Source: an uncultured Kiritimatiellota bacterium (GTDB taxonomy: Bacteria > Verrucomicrobiota > Kiritimatiellia > RFP12 > UBA1067). From it: DNA of 35,109 nucleotides. A program made the position numbers and the translations under genes. Positions 15,426-24,084 of this stretch are shown in pieces. Each line of letters begins with the position of its first letter. Position 1 is the stretch's first letter. Location: NCBI GenBank assembly GCA_934643865.1, contig CAKUCX010000033.1:1-35109 (forward strand). Direction: 5' to 3'. The notes beneath the pieces are model-generated. The model had not been told where the DNA came from, made no database searches, and saw only the letters and a list, made by a program, of their open reading frames with translations.

Positions 15426-18400
15426 TCACTTCACCGCACGCAGGACAACGGGGCCGAGAAGGCCCGACGGCAGCAGCGGCTCATCCTTCGTCCAGTGCTT
15501 CCACGTGGCGAACGTCCACTTGCCCGACGGGCTTTCACGCCCCTCCAGCACCCACGCCGGCCAGCTGTTGAGGTGGCGCTCCATGAGCGTCCCCTGCGCG
15601 AAATCGCAGTCCTCCGCCTTGAAGTCGTCGCCGATCAGGCGGTTCGGCCAGAGGTTCGTCACGCGCACCGCGACGTTGAGCGGCTGCCCGCGCCGCGCCG
15701 CCTCCGTCACGTCCACGCGGAACGGCGGCTTCCAGAGGACGGGGAAGGTCCGCCCGTTCACGGTCACTTCGGCGAAGTCGCGCACCTCGCCGAGGTCGAG
15801 AATCACCTTCCCGCCCGCCGGGACGGCCAGCCCCGCAAGGTCGATCGTCCGCGCGTAGGAGGCCGTCCCCGAAAAATGGCGGATGCCCTCCTCGGGGCGC
15901 TTCGTCCAGTCGACGAGCGCGTCGAAGACGACGCGCTCCTCCGCGCCCCGCGCAAGCGCGTTCGGCTTGAACCCGTTCGGGAACGCGACGTGCCACGCGC
16001 CCGCGACGGGCCGCTCGCCCACCGGCTCGCCGGGCAGGTCGAGGAGCAGATTGTCCACGCACGGCAGCTCCAGCGCGCCGCCCTCCTGCACGGCGGCGAC
16101 CTTCTCGACGCCATCCGCGCGGTAGGTGACGCGCAGCGTCTTCACGCGGTTCTCCGCCGGGTCCGCGATGCGGAAGGCGTTGTGGTGGATGCGCGCGCAG
16201 ACGAGCCGCCCGTCCCGCACGCCCCCGGCGAGCTGGCGCGTCACGTCGGCGGGCGGATGCGCCGCGTCGCCGAAGACGCCGTACTCCGCCTTCACGAGGG
16301 CGAAGTCGACCGCCCGCGCGACGCGCGGCGCCTCGGGCGGCAGCGTGGCGGGCGGCGTCCCCGTCTCGGGCGCGCGGAAGACGACGAAGCGCGACGCGCA
16401 GGGGCCGAACGTGATCGGAAGGGTCGTCACGCCGTCCTTCACGGCGTACGTCGCGACGGGCGCGATGTCGCCCGTCTCCGGGTCCCACAGCTCGGGCCGG
16501 CGCCCCGCGATGCGGAACGAGCAGACGACGCGGCGCGGCGCCGTCTCCGGCGAGGCGACGAACCAGTAGTCCGCCCCCGCCGCGCGGCGGTGGATCCAGT
16601 TCACCTTCCCGCCCTCGGCGGCGAAGTCGGGCGTGCGCGCCTTCATGAAGGCGACGGCCTCCTCGAACGGCACGACCGTCGCGCCCGCCGCGCGCAGGCG
16701 CGCGAGGTGGCGCACGCCGTCCGGCGGCAGCGCGAAGGCCTTCTCCGGCAGGATCAGGAACGCATAGCCCTGCCCGCTCGGCAGCACGAGCCGTCCGTCC
16801 CGCACGGTCATCTCGGCGAGCGAGGTGCCCGAGACGAAGTCGTAGGTGAAGCCCGGCGCGACGGGCACGGGCATCCGGTGCGGGTTGTGCCCCCAGTTGA
16901 TGTAGAGGTAGCCCGCCGGACAGTACCACGCCGCGTCGCACACGAACGTCCCCTCCTGCAGCATCCACTGGCAGCGCTGCTGGTAGAGGTGCCACCCCTT
17001 CGCAAGCTCCCACCACGTCTGCGTGCGGTCGTAGTGGACGCCGAACGGCCCCATCGTCATACCCGGCAGCCGCGCCGGCGCCGTCCACGGCTGGTGCGCG
17101 AAGCGGTGGTAGATGATGCGGTTGAGCCCCTCCGCGTAGACCCAGTCGCACTTCGCCTTCATGCTCCACGGGGTGTTCTGCCAGCGCCCCTCGCGCGCGT
17201 TCGTGGTGAAGGACTCCGCCGCGACGATGCGCCGCCCCTTCGCGTGGGCGATGGACGCGGCCTGGCGCACCCAGTGCGGGCTGTCGAGCTTCGCCCAGAA
17301 CTCGGCCGTCGGGATGTCCGCATGCTCGCCGTAGAGGAGGTCGTCGGACGGGATCTCGCCGTAGGGCTCGATCGCGAGGCGCAGCCCCGAGGCGTGGGCG
17401 AGGCGGCGCATCTCCCCCGCGTAGTTCTCCGCGAAAAGCTCCGTCACCGTGAGGCGGAAGTCTCGGTAGAAGCACTCCGTCGCGGCGACGGAATCGACGA
17501 CGCGCCCCGCGAGGGCGGGCAGCCACGGCAGGATCGCGTAGCCGTTGCGCTTCTCGAACGCCGCCTCGAAGCCCTGCGTCCAGTTCTGCGTGCCGACCTC
17601 GTAGCTGTCGTTCAGCACGGTCCTGAGCGAACCCTTCGGCCCCGCGAGTTCCGGGCCGAGCGCCTGGACGGTCTTCCCCACGTAGTTCGCCCAGTGGAGG
17701 CGCAGAGCCTCCTTCGAGAGCTTGTCGCATTCAAGCCCCTTGCCCATGCGCGAGCCCGTGCCGTTCTGGCGGTTCAGGGCCTTGTAGCCGACGCGCAGGA
17801 CCGTCCACGCCCCGGCGGGCGCGTCCCAGACGAGCCGTCCGTCCTTCATGCGGGACGTGAGGTCGACGACCGCCGCGCGGCGGACGACGGCCCCTTCCGG
17901 CGCGACGCGCGCGTCGGGGACGTCGTACTTGCGCCCGGGATTCGAGAAGCACTTGAACGTCCAGTCCTTCAGCTCGAACGCCTCGGCCGGCGAGGGGAAG
18001 GCGACGACGGCGATGTCGCGGTAGAAGCCCACCTCGTCCTTCGGCTGCGGCAGCGCGCCCTCGAACCGCGCGCCGCCCGCGACGGGCGTCGCCGTGAAGC
18101 AGACCGTCTTCATCGCGTACACGGGCGTGTTCCACGGTCCGCCGGAGTTCGCCCAGCCGCTGCAGTTCGCCATGCCGAGCTCCAGGCCGAGGCGCTTCGC
18201 CTCCTGCGCGGCGAAGCGCACCGTCTCGTACCATTCCGGCGTATTGAAGACGAGCGGCCCTTCCGGGACGCCCCAGCGGATGCCGAGCCCCGCGTCGAAG
18301 AGGATCGCGCCGCCGATGCCCACGCGGGCCATCGCCTCCAGGTCGGCCGTGATGCCCGCGCGCGTCACGTTCCCGGCCATCCAGTGCCACCACACCTGCG

Positions 18401-19595
18401 GCTTCGCCTCGGCGGGCGGGTTCCTGAACCCCGCCTCCAGATCCGGCGCGCGGCCGCGCCGCCAGCGCCAGTAGGCGGCCATCACGTGCGCGGCGCGGCA
18501 GACGCCGCTGCGCGCGAGGTCCTGGCGCCGGACGGTTTCCGCGACGAAGGCGGCGAGTTCCGCCCGGTCCGGGATCTCCGGCGCCATCAGCTGCGTGAGG
18601 GCGAGTTCGCCGTCCCAGCACATCCCGTACGGCGGCTTCGCGGGGTTCGCCCCCTTCGCCCGCCGCCGCGCGTGGTCGGCGAACGCCGCCATCGCCGCCT
18701 TGATCTTCGCGACGCGCGCCGGATTCCTCTCGTAGGCGAGGATCGGCTCGAAGGACGTGTTCGCCTGGAAGAGCGAATAGCACGGCATCCGGCCCGCGAT
18801 CTTCTGCGGCGACATCTCCTTGATCTTGAGCGTGCGGTCGAGTGCCTCGTCGATGAACGTCTCGTAGAGGTCGCGCCAGTGCGCGTCGCCCGTCGCGAGG
18901 AAGGCCGCACAGTAGATCATCGGCAGACGCGCCGCCTCGTGCGGCCAGATCTCCGGCCCCCACATCGTGCAGATGCCCCGATAGTCCTTCTCCGGGCTGT
19001 CCGCCAGGCCGAAGTTCCACCCGTGCGCCGCCGTCACGCGCGCCTCCATGAACGCCGCCACCTCGGCGACGCGCACGCGGTACTCCGCGACGATCTGCGG
19101 ATCGGCAAGGCCGTCCGCCGTCACGTAGCGCCAGAGGCCGTGGACCCAGTGCGTGTACTGGTCGCGGCTCGAAAGCGAGACGGTCGTCCTGTCGTCCGAG
19201 CAGAACCCCCGGCAGACGAACCCCTTGTAGCCGTGGAGGACGGCGAGGTTGAGGACGCCCTTCGCCACCTTCGCCGCCGCCTCCTTCACGGCGGGATCGC
19301 GCGTGACGGCCCACTTGTCCACGAGGCCCGAAAGCGCCGTGCCGCAGATGAGCGGCGCGTCGCCGACGCCGGGCGGGCCCCATCCGCCGGGACGCCCCTT
19401 GTACATGCGGTAGAGGTTGTTCGTCGCGTCCGGCGGCGGCAGGGACTTCCGGCTGTCGCAGCCCGTCACCACGCCCGTGCGCGGGTTCCAGGTCGTCATC
19501 GCCTGCGCCCACCCCGCGTCCACGCGCGCGGCAAGGTCATCGCCGATCGCGAACACCGAAACAAGAAGGGAACCGAAAAGAGCAGAAAATTTCAT
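15426..19595 (-). CDS. Secreted (alpha/alpha)-domain plus GH106 fusion, putative alpha-L-rhamnosidase
   Basis: 1389 residues with a signal peptide (MKFSALFGSLLVSVFA). Residues about 20-385 form a helical, (alpha/alpha)-barrel-like region with GWGPPGVGDAPLICGTALSG, QYTHWVHGLWRYVT and WGPEIWPHEAARLPMIYCAA. From about 390, PQVWWHWMAGNVTRAGIT opens a GH106 domain; conserved acidic segments are NDSYEVGTQNW (E666), IEPYGEIPSDD (E743, E747) and AAESFTTN (E794). The C-terminal beta-sandwich has AEVTVNGR and VRVTNLWPNRLIGDD. GH106 members are mostly alpha-L-rhamnosidases acting on pectic or gum polysaccharides. The start is uncertain: the ATG at 19595 has only AGG two bases away, and a GTG three codons earlier is possible. 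The fusion of two catalytic-type modules is unusual. Confidence 0.82.
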   Translation of the reverse strand: MKFSALFGSLLVSVFAIGDDLAARVDAGWAQAMTTWNPRTGVVTGCDSRKSLPPPDATNNLYRMYKGRPGGWGPPGVGDAPLICGTALSGLVDKWAVTRDPAVKEAAAKVAKGVLNLAVLHGYKGFVCRGFCSDDRTTVSLSSRDQYTHWVHGLWRYVTADGLADPQIVAEYRVRVAEVAAFMEARVTAAHGWNFGLADSPEKDYRGICTMWGPEIWPHEAARLPMIYCAAFLATGDAHWRDLYETFIDEALDRTLKIKEMSPQKIAGRMPCYSLFQANTSFEPILAYERNPARVAKIKAAMAAFADHARRRAKGANPAKPPYGMCWDGELALTQLMAPEIPDRAELAAFVAETVRRQDLARSGVCRAAHVMAAYWRWRRGRAPDLEAGFRNPPAEAKPQVWWHWMAGNVTRAGITADLEAMARVGIGGAILFDAGLGIRWGVPEGPLVFNTPEWYETVRFAAQEAKRLGLELGMANCSGWANSGGPWNTPVYAMKTVCFTATPVAGGARFEGALPQPKDEVGFYRDIAVVAFPSPAEAFELKDWTFKCFSNPGRKYDVPDARVAPEGAVVRRAAVVDLTSRMKDGRLVWDAPAGAWTVLRVGYKALNRQNGTGSRMGKGLECDKLSKEALRLHWANYVGKTVQALGPELAGPKGSLRTVLNDSYEVGTQNWTQGFEAAFEKRNGYAILPWLPALAGRVVDSVAATECFYRDFRLTVTELFAENYAGEMRRLAHASGLRLAIEPYGEIPSDDLLYGEHADIPTAEFWAKLDSPHWVRQAASIAHAKGRRIVAAESFTTNAREGRWQNTPWSMKAKCDWVYAEGLNRIIYHRFAHQPWTAPARLPGMTMGPFGVHYDRTQTWWELAKGWHLYQQRCQWMLQEGTFVCDAAWYCPAGYLYINWGHNPHRMPVPVAPGFTYDFVSGTSLAEMTVRDGRLVLPSGQGYAFLILPEKAFALPPDGVRHLARLRAAGATVVPFEEAVAFMKARTPDFAAEGGKVNWIHRRAAGADYWFVASPETAPRRVVCSFRIAGRRPELWDPETGDIAPVATYAVKDGVTTLPITFGPCASRFVVFRAPETGTPPATLPPEAPRVARAVDFALVKAEYGVFGDAAHPPADVTRQLAGGVRDGRLVCARIHHNAFRIADPAENRVKTLRVTYRADGVEKVAAVQEGGALELPCVDNLLLDLPGEPVGERPVAGAWHVAFPNGFKPNALARGAEERVVFDALVDWTKRPEEGIRHFSGTASYARTIDLAGLAVPAGGKVILDLGEVRDFAEVTVNGRTFPVLWKPPFRVDVTEAARRGQPLNVAVRVTNLWPNRLIGDDFKAEDCDFAQGTLMERHLNSWPAWVLEGRESPSGKWTFATWKHWTKDEPLLPSGLLGPVVLRAVK

Positions 19596-19646
19596 GACCT
19601 GCACGTTCTTTGTTGTTTTTTGCGTTCTTTGTGGCTCGACAACCTC
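19596..19646. other. AT-rich spacer with 9-bp direct repeat
   Basis: The short gap between the beta-helix gene and the GH106 gene holds CGTTCTTTG twice (19604-19612 and 19623-19631), 19 bases apart, with a T-run between them. It is strikingly AT-rich against the surrounding GC-rich DNA. On the minus strand it would read CAAAGAACG, an A-run, then CAAAGAACG. It might influence translation of the GH106 gene or be a remnant repeat. Confidence 0.45.
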
Positions 19647-22600
19647 CTACCGGAGGATGAGGAAGAAGCGCCTGCGGGTCAGGAGCGTGACGACGACGGC
19701 CTCCCCGTCCACGGCCACCTCGCCGCGCAGGTCCTTGTTCGCCGTCTGGACGGGGCAACCCTCCGCCACCGCGACGGCCGCGCCGGGCTCGATGGCGGCG
19801 ACGGGGATCTTCTGGCCGTGCGCCAGCGCGTCCGCCCCGGCGTCCACGACGACGCGCGCGATGACCGTCCCCGCCCCGGCGCGCAGCACGTTCGCCGCGC
19901 CGGGCGCCGCCTTGACGGCGCATGTGCCGTTTCGGACGACGCCGCCCGCGCCGACGAGCGAAACGCCCGTTTCCGCGCGGCCGCCCAGATCGAGGACGCC
20001 CTCCCGCAGCACCACGTCGCCCGTCCCCCGGAAGACGGGCTTGCCGTCCGCCACGTCGGCGAGCGCCATCGTGCCCGCGCCCGTCTTCATCACGGCGCCG
20101 TCGCCCCGGAACGGCGTCGCGAACGTGTGCGTGACGCTTTCCGCCAGCAGGACCTCCATGCCCGCGCCCGTCGCGGTGAAGCCCTGCACCTCCGGCGCGG
20201 CGAACGCCGTCTTCGCCTCGGCACCGGAGGCATCGGCCGTCATCTCAAGTATGCCGCCGTCGAAGACGACCTCGACGTGCTTCTCGTCCGTCGCCCCCGT
20301 ATTGAGCGATTCGATGCGCGAGGTCTGAACCTTCGAGCCCGCCGTCACGCGCAGCGTGCCCCACGCGCCGTTCTCGAAGCAGAGGCCGTGCCAGATGGTC
20401 CCCGCGCCCGCCGTGTACGTCGCGTTGAGCAGGGCCCCGTTCGTGAGCGTCACGGCGAAGTCGCGGTAGAAGCGGTGTCCCTCCGCGTAGCCGTCGCGGT
20501 ACTGCGTGACCTGCGTGTTGTCGAGGAGGAGGCGCGGATGCACCTTGTCGCTTGCGCAGCCGATGTCGAAGCCGCTCTCGAACGCGACCGTCGCATCGAC
20601 CATCGTCGCCGTCGGGTACACGTCGACCGTCGGCGCGCCCGCGCCGAGCTTCAGGCGGTGCGACACGTAGGCGGCCGCGCGCAGGGTCAGATACGGCGCC
20701 GCGAAGCCCGCCGACGTCGTCCCCGTCGCCAGGACGGTCGCGCGCGCCGTGCCGTCCGCCACGTAGGTGCAGTCGGCGATTTCAAGGCCGGCCTCGGCCG
20801 CAGGCGCATAGGGCGTCCCGACGAAGACCGACTGCTCGCTCTTCACCGTCGTCGCGTCCCGTCCCGCGCCCTTCACGCGCACCGTGCCCGAGAGGATCTG
20901 CAGGCCGGCGGCGGCCACGCTGTCGTTGAAGCCCTTGTCGTTTGCGTCCGGCGGCGCCGCGCCGTCCGCCGGGACGGACGCGAGGGCCGAATCCTTCGCC
21001 GGCACGCTCGCCGTGTTGAGGGCGAACGTCCCGGCGGGCTCGACGAGCGTGAGCGCGCCCGCGCCCGTCTTGACGAGGCCGCCGCCGAGGGAGTCGAAGC
21101 CGCCCGCGAACGTCAGGTCGCTCTCCGTATCGACGACGACGCGCTTCTGCGCCGAGCCGCCGTCCACGGTCGCCTTCGCCGCGAACGTCCCCGGCCCCGC
21201 GCCCGTGTAGGCGAACGTGTCCGCCGCAAGGACCGCCCCCGCCGCCGCCGCGCCGAAGTCCGCGTGCCGGACGTCGAACACGCCGCCCGCCTGCCGCCAC
21301 GTCCCCCGGAACGCCGGGTTCGCCGCGCGGAACACCACGCGCCCCGCCCCCGTCTTCCGCACCGCCGTGCAGACGCTCGCGACGGGCTGCTCGAAGGTGA
21401 CGACGCCGCCCGCCGCGACGTCGATGACAAGCTCCGCGCCCACGAACGTGACGGGCGCCTGGAAGGTCGCGGCGACGTTCGGGCCGACCGTCAGGCGCGT
21501 CGCCAGCGTCTGCGCCTCGGCGAAGGTCGTCGTCTCCGAAACGGACACCTCCGCCGGGCCGCCCTCCGTCACCGTGCAGACAACCGTCGTCACGCCGCCT
21601 TCGGTGCGCTGCGAAAACGCATAGCCGCGCCCGGCCGCCCACGCCTCCGGCTGGATGCGCGCGAGTTCGTCCGCGCCCAGTTCCTGCGCCAGCGTGAAGA
21701 CGTCGTAGACACCGACTTCGGCCGGCACGTCCACGAGCACAAAGGCGCCCGGGGCGATCGAGAGCCGCCTGCCGAACTGCCGCACGTCCCGGCCGAGGAC
21801 GAGCGCGCCGGCGACGACCGCCGTCCGCGCGTGTTTGGATTCGTTCGAGACGACGAGCGCACCAACCCCCTCCTTCGCAAGGAGGCCGTCCGCGCCCTCC
21901 AGATCCGTGAACGCCTGCTGGCTGATCGCCCGCACGCCCTGCGGCACGTTGACGGTGAGGCCCTTCGCGCCGAGGCGCGCCGCGTCGAGGCGGCTCAGGG
22001 CCCAATCGCCTTCGACGGCGTTCTGGACCGTGAACGTGCCGCCGTCCGCGATGAATTCCGACGCCCCGGAACCGCCCCGGATGCTGTTCGCGACGACCTC
22101 GCCGCCCGTGAACACGAAGCGCCCCTTCGCGCCCGCGCGCTGCCCCACCATGACCTTGGCGTCGCCGGTCGCATGGCCGCCCTTCTGCGCGAGCGCCAGC
22201 CGCCCGCCCGTCACCGTCAGGAGGGCCGGATTCCCCACCATGTTCGGGATGCCCACGGCAAGCAGCGCGGACGCCCTGACCTCGCCGCCCTCCAGCACGA
22301 CCTGCGCGTTGCCGTTCGTCACGCCAATCTCGATGGACGTGCTGGAGGTGTCGTACCCGCTCACCGCATGCGTGCCGCCCGTCACGCGCAACGTGTTCGT
22401 CGGCAGCGTCCATCCCTCGGACGGGACGTTGTACGGCGGCTCGCCGCCGACGCGCCACATCCCGAACGTCGTCGTCCCTCCGGCGAGATTGGCCCAGGCG
22501 TTCGTGCCGTCCAGGGAAAGGCTGGACGCCGAGACGGTCCCGCCGAGGATGTCCATCCGCGCCGCACCGCCGAGGTTGTCGCCGTAGCTCAAGTTGCCGG

Positions 22601-24008
22601 AGAGGGTGAGCGGCCCCGCGAGGCGCACCGTTCCGTTGTCGCGCACGACGAGGTAGCCACGCCCGCCGCACCCGCGCCCGAGGATGAGGCCGCCGCCCGA
22701 AGACGTGTTGATGAACGTGCCGTTTCCGCACACCTCGATGACGTTCGACGCCGCCGAGACCTGTCCGACGGTCGTGCGCGCGGCCGTCTCCACCACGGCG
22801 TCGTCCGCGATGACGAGCCGCGCCACCGCGTCGCGGTGTTCGCCCGGTTGCGTGCCGAAGGCGAGGCCGCCGCCGCCGGGCCCGTCGTGCGAGGCCGTCG
22901 TGCGCAGACGCGCCCGCCCGCCCAGGACCAGCTCGCTCCGCGCCGCCGACGCCGCACGATCATTCGGCCGGACGAAGCCCGCCACCGTGACCACGGCGTC
23001 GTCCGTCGCGACGAGCGTCGCCACCGTCCCCTCGACCGCCGGCCTGAACAGCAGATCCTTCGTGACGGCGAGCGTGGCCCGGTCGGCCAGGTCCACCGTC
23101 GCCCCCGCGCCGGACTCGGACAGGGTCAAGTTCTTCGTCGTGAGCGCCGCCGTGCCGCGCAGCGCGAGGCGGTTGTCGGAGGTCGTGGTGCGGTTCCCCA
23201 CGTTCACCGCGCCCGCCGCCACCGTGCCCGCCGTCATCTCGAAGAGAACCGGCGTCGCGCTCGCCTCCTTGGCGCCGCCCACGACGACCTTCCCCAGCGC
23301 ATGCGCGCCGCCCTCCACGCGGAAACGCGCCCCGGCAAGACCCGCGTTCGGATTCAGGCGCACCTCCGGCGTCTTGAGCGAAGTCCCCGCGCGCAGCACA
23401 ACCTCGTCCGTCCCGCCCTGTTCGGCGTTGAAGAAGAGGAGGTCGTCCGTTCCGCTTGCGCCCGTCCGCGTGAAGTCCCACGTGCCGCGCTCCAGCGCAA
23501 GGACGTTCCCCTGCGCCGTGTGCTTGAAGAACCGCACCACGCCGTCGGTCAGCGTGAAGATTGGCTCCGCCACCTTCCCGTTCGCGTTCGCCGTGACCTG
23601 GAGGATGTGCGGGTAGCTGATGCCCGAATGGTTGTCGCCGCAGAGCGTGAGGATCTGCCAAGTCGAGAAGTAGGTCCCCGGCGCGAACGTCCAGGAGGTC
23701 CCCGTCGCGTCGAACGTGAGCGTCGTGCCGTCGGCAAGGCCCTTCGCGAAGTAGAAGACGCCGCGATCCGTCCAGCCGCCCGCCGGGAAGCGCACGGTCT
23801 TGTCGCCCGCGCCCGTGAAATACGCCATCTCGCCCGCCGCGTCGGGCGTCCCCTGCGCGGGCGGCGTGCCGTTCTGCCAACTCGCCGCCGCGTCGACGAA
23901 TCCCTCCGCCACGTTCCACCGGCGTTCCGTCGGGTTGGCCGCGCAAACGGTCCCCGCCAACAGGGTCGAAACGGCAAACGCTCCCCAATGGGGTGTCTTC
24001 ACCTTCAT
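19647..24008 (-). CDS. Large secreted beta-helix protein with autotransporter-associated repeats
   Basis: 1453 residues. Signal peptide MKVKTPHWGAFAVSTLLAGT with likely cleavage after VCA, then ANPTERRWNVAEG. The rest is beta-strand-rich with repeated TGAG segments of the autotransporter-associated beta-strand type: VRKTGAGRVVFRAANPAFRG, LVKTGAGALTL and VMKTGAGTMALADV. No outer-membrane beta-barrel is seen; the protein ends in TLLTRRRFFLILR. Such passenger-only proteins are common in Verrucomicrobia-type genomes and are probably exported to the surface or medium. AAGGAG lies about 5 bases before the ATG, about 60 bases after the promoter at 24076-24084. It leads the block that continues with the GH106 and GH2 genes, so a role in carbohydrate binding or use is possible but unproven. 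Confidence 0.78.
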   Translation of the reverse strand: MKVKTPHWGAFAVSTLLAGTVCAANPTERRWNVAEGFVDAAASWQNGTPPAQGTPDAAGEMAYFTGAGDKTVRFPAGGWTDRGVFYFAKGLADGTTLTFDATGTSWTFAPGTYFSTWQILTLCGDNHSGISYPHILQVTANANGKVAEPIFTLTDGVVRFFKHTAQGNVLALERGTWDFTRTGASGTDDLLFFNAEQGGTDEVVLRAGTSLKTPEVRLNPNAGLAGARFRVEGGAHALGKVVVGGAKEASATPVLFEMTAGTVAAGAVNVGNRTTTSDNRLALRGTAALTTKNLTLSESGAGATVDLADRATLAVTKDLLFRPAVEGTVATLVATDDAVVTVAGFVRPNDRAASAARSELVLGGRARLRTTASHDGPGGGGLAFGTQPGEHRDAVARLVIADDAVVETAARTTVGQVSAASNVIEVCGNGTFINTSSGGGLILGRGCGGRGYLVVRDNGTVRLAGPLTLSGNLSYGDNLGGAARMDILGGTVSASSLSLDGTNAWANLAGGTTTFGMWRVGGEPPYNVPSEGWTLPTNTLRVTGGTHAVSGYDTSSTSIEIGVTNGNAQVVLEGGEVRASALLAVGIPNMVGNPALLTVTGGRLALAQKGGHATGDAKVMVGQRAGAKGRFVFTGGEVVANSIRGGSGASEFIADGGTFTVQNAVEGDWALSRLDAARLGAKGLTVNVPQGVRAISQQAFTDLEGADGLLAKEGVGALVVSNESKHARTAVVAGALVLGRDVRQFGRRLSIAPGAFVLVDVPAEVGVYDVFTLAQELGADELARIQPEAWAAGRGYAFSQRTEGGVTTVVCTVTEGGPAEVSVSETTTFAEAQTLATRLTVGPNVAATFQAPVTFVGAELVIDVAAGGVVTFEQPVASVCTAVRKTGAGRVVFRAANPAFRGTWRQAGGVFDVRHADFGAAAAGAVLAADTFAYTGAGPGTFAAKATVDGGSAQKRVVVDTESDLTFAGGFDSLGGGLVKTGAGALTLVEPAGTFALNTASVPAKDSALASVPADGAAPPDANDKGFNDSVAAAGLQILSGTVRVKGAGRDATTVKSEQSVFVGTPYAPAAEAGLEIADCTYVADGTARATVLATGTTSAGFAAPYLTLRAAAYVSHRLKLGAGAPTVDVYPTATMVDATVAFESGFDIGCASDKVHPRLLLDNTQVTQYRDGYAEGHRFYRDFAVTLTNGALLNATYTAGAGTIWHGLCFENGAWGTLRVTAGSKVQTSRIESLNTGATDEKHVEVVFDGGILEMTADASGAEAKTAFAAPEVQGFTATGAGMEVLLAESVTHTFATPFRGDGAVMKTGAGTMALADVADGKPVFRGTGDVVLREGVLDLGGRAETGVSLVGAGGVVRNGTCAVKAAPGAANVLRAGAGTVIARVVVDAGADALAHGQKIPVAAIEPGAAVAVAEGCPVQTANKDLRGEVAVDGEAVVVTLLTRRRFFLILR

Positions 24009-24075
24009 GTCGCTCCTTCATTCCTTTCGTTTGTACGTCCCACTCCGGGAGGACCGCACCCTCCGGCATGTGCGG

Positions 24076-24084
24076 ATTATAGCA
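24076..24084 (-). promoter_or_regulatory. Extended -10 promoter overlapping the recN stop codon
   Basis: On the minus strand TGC (24082-24084) directly precedes a perfect TATAAT (24076-24081). No -35 is seen 17 bases further upstream. The recN stop codon TAA (24077-24079) forms bases 3-5 of the -10 box. The predicted start is near 24069, leaving a 60-base leader to the beta-helix gene at 24008. Confidence 0.6.

Noticed and set aside
22960..24069. A leaderless open frame beginning at the ATG on the predicted start at 24069
   Set aside because: It would overlap the beta-helix gene out of frame for about 1 kb and has shadow-like composition. The gene at 24008 has a signal peptide and a ribosome-binding site.
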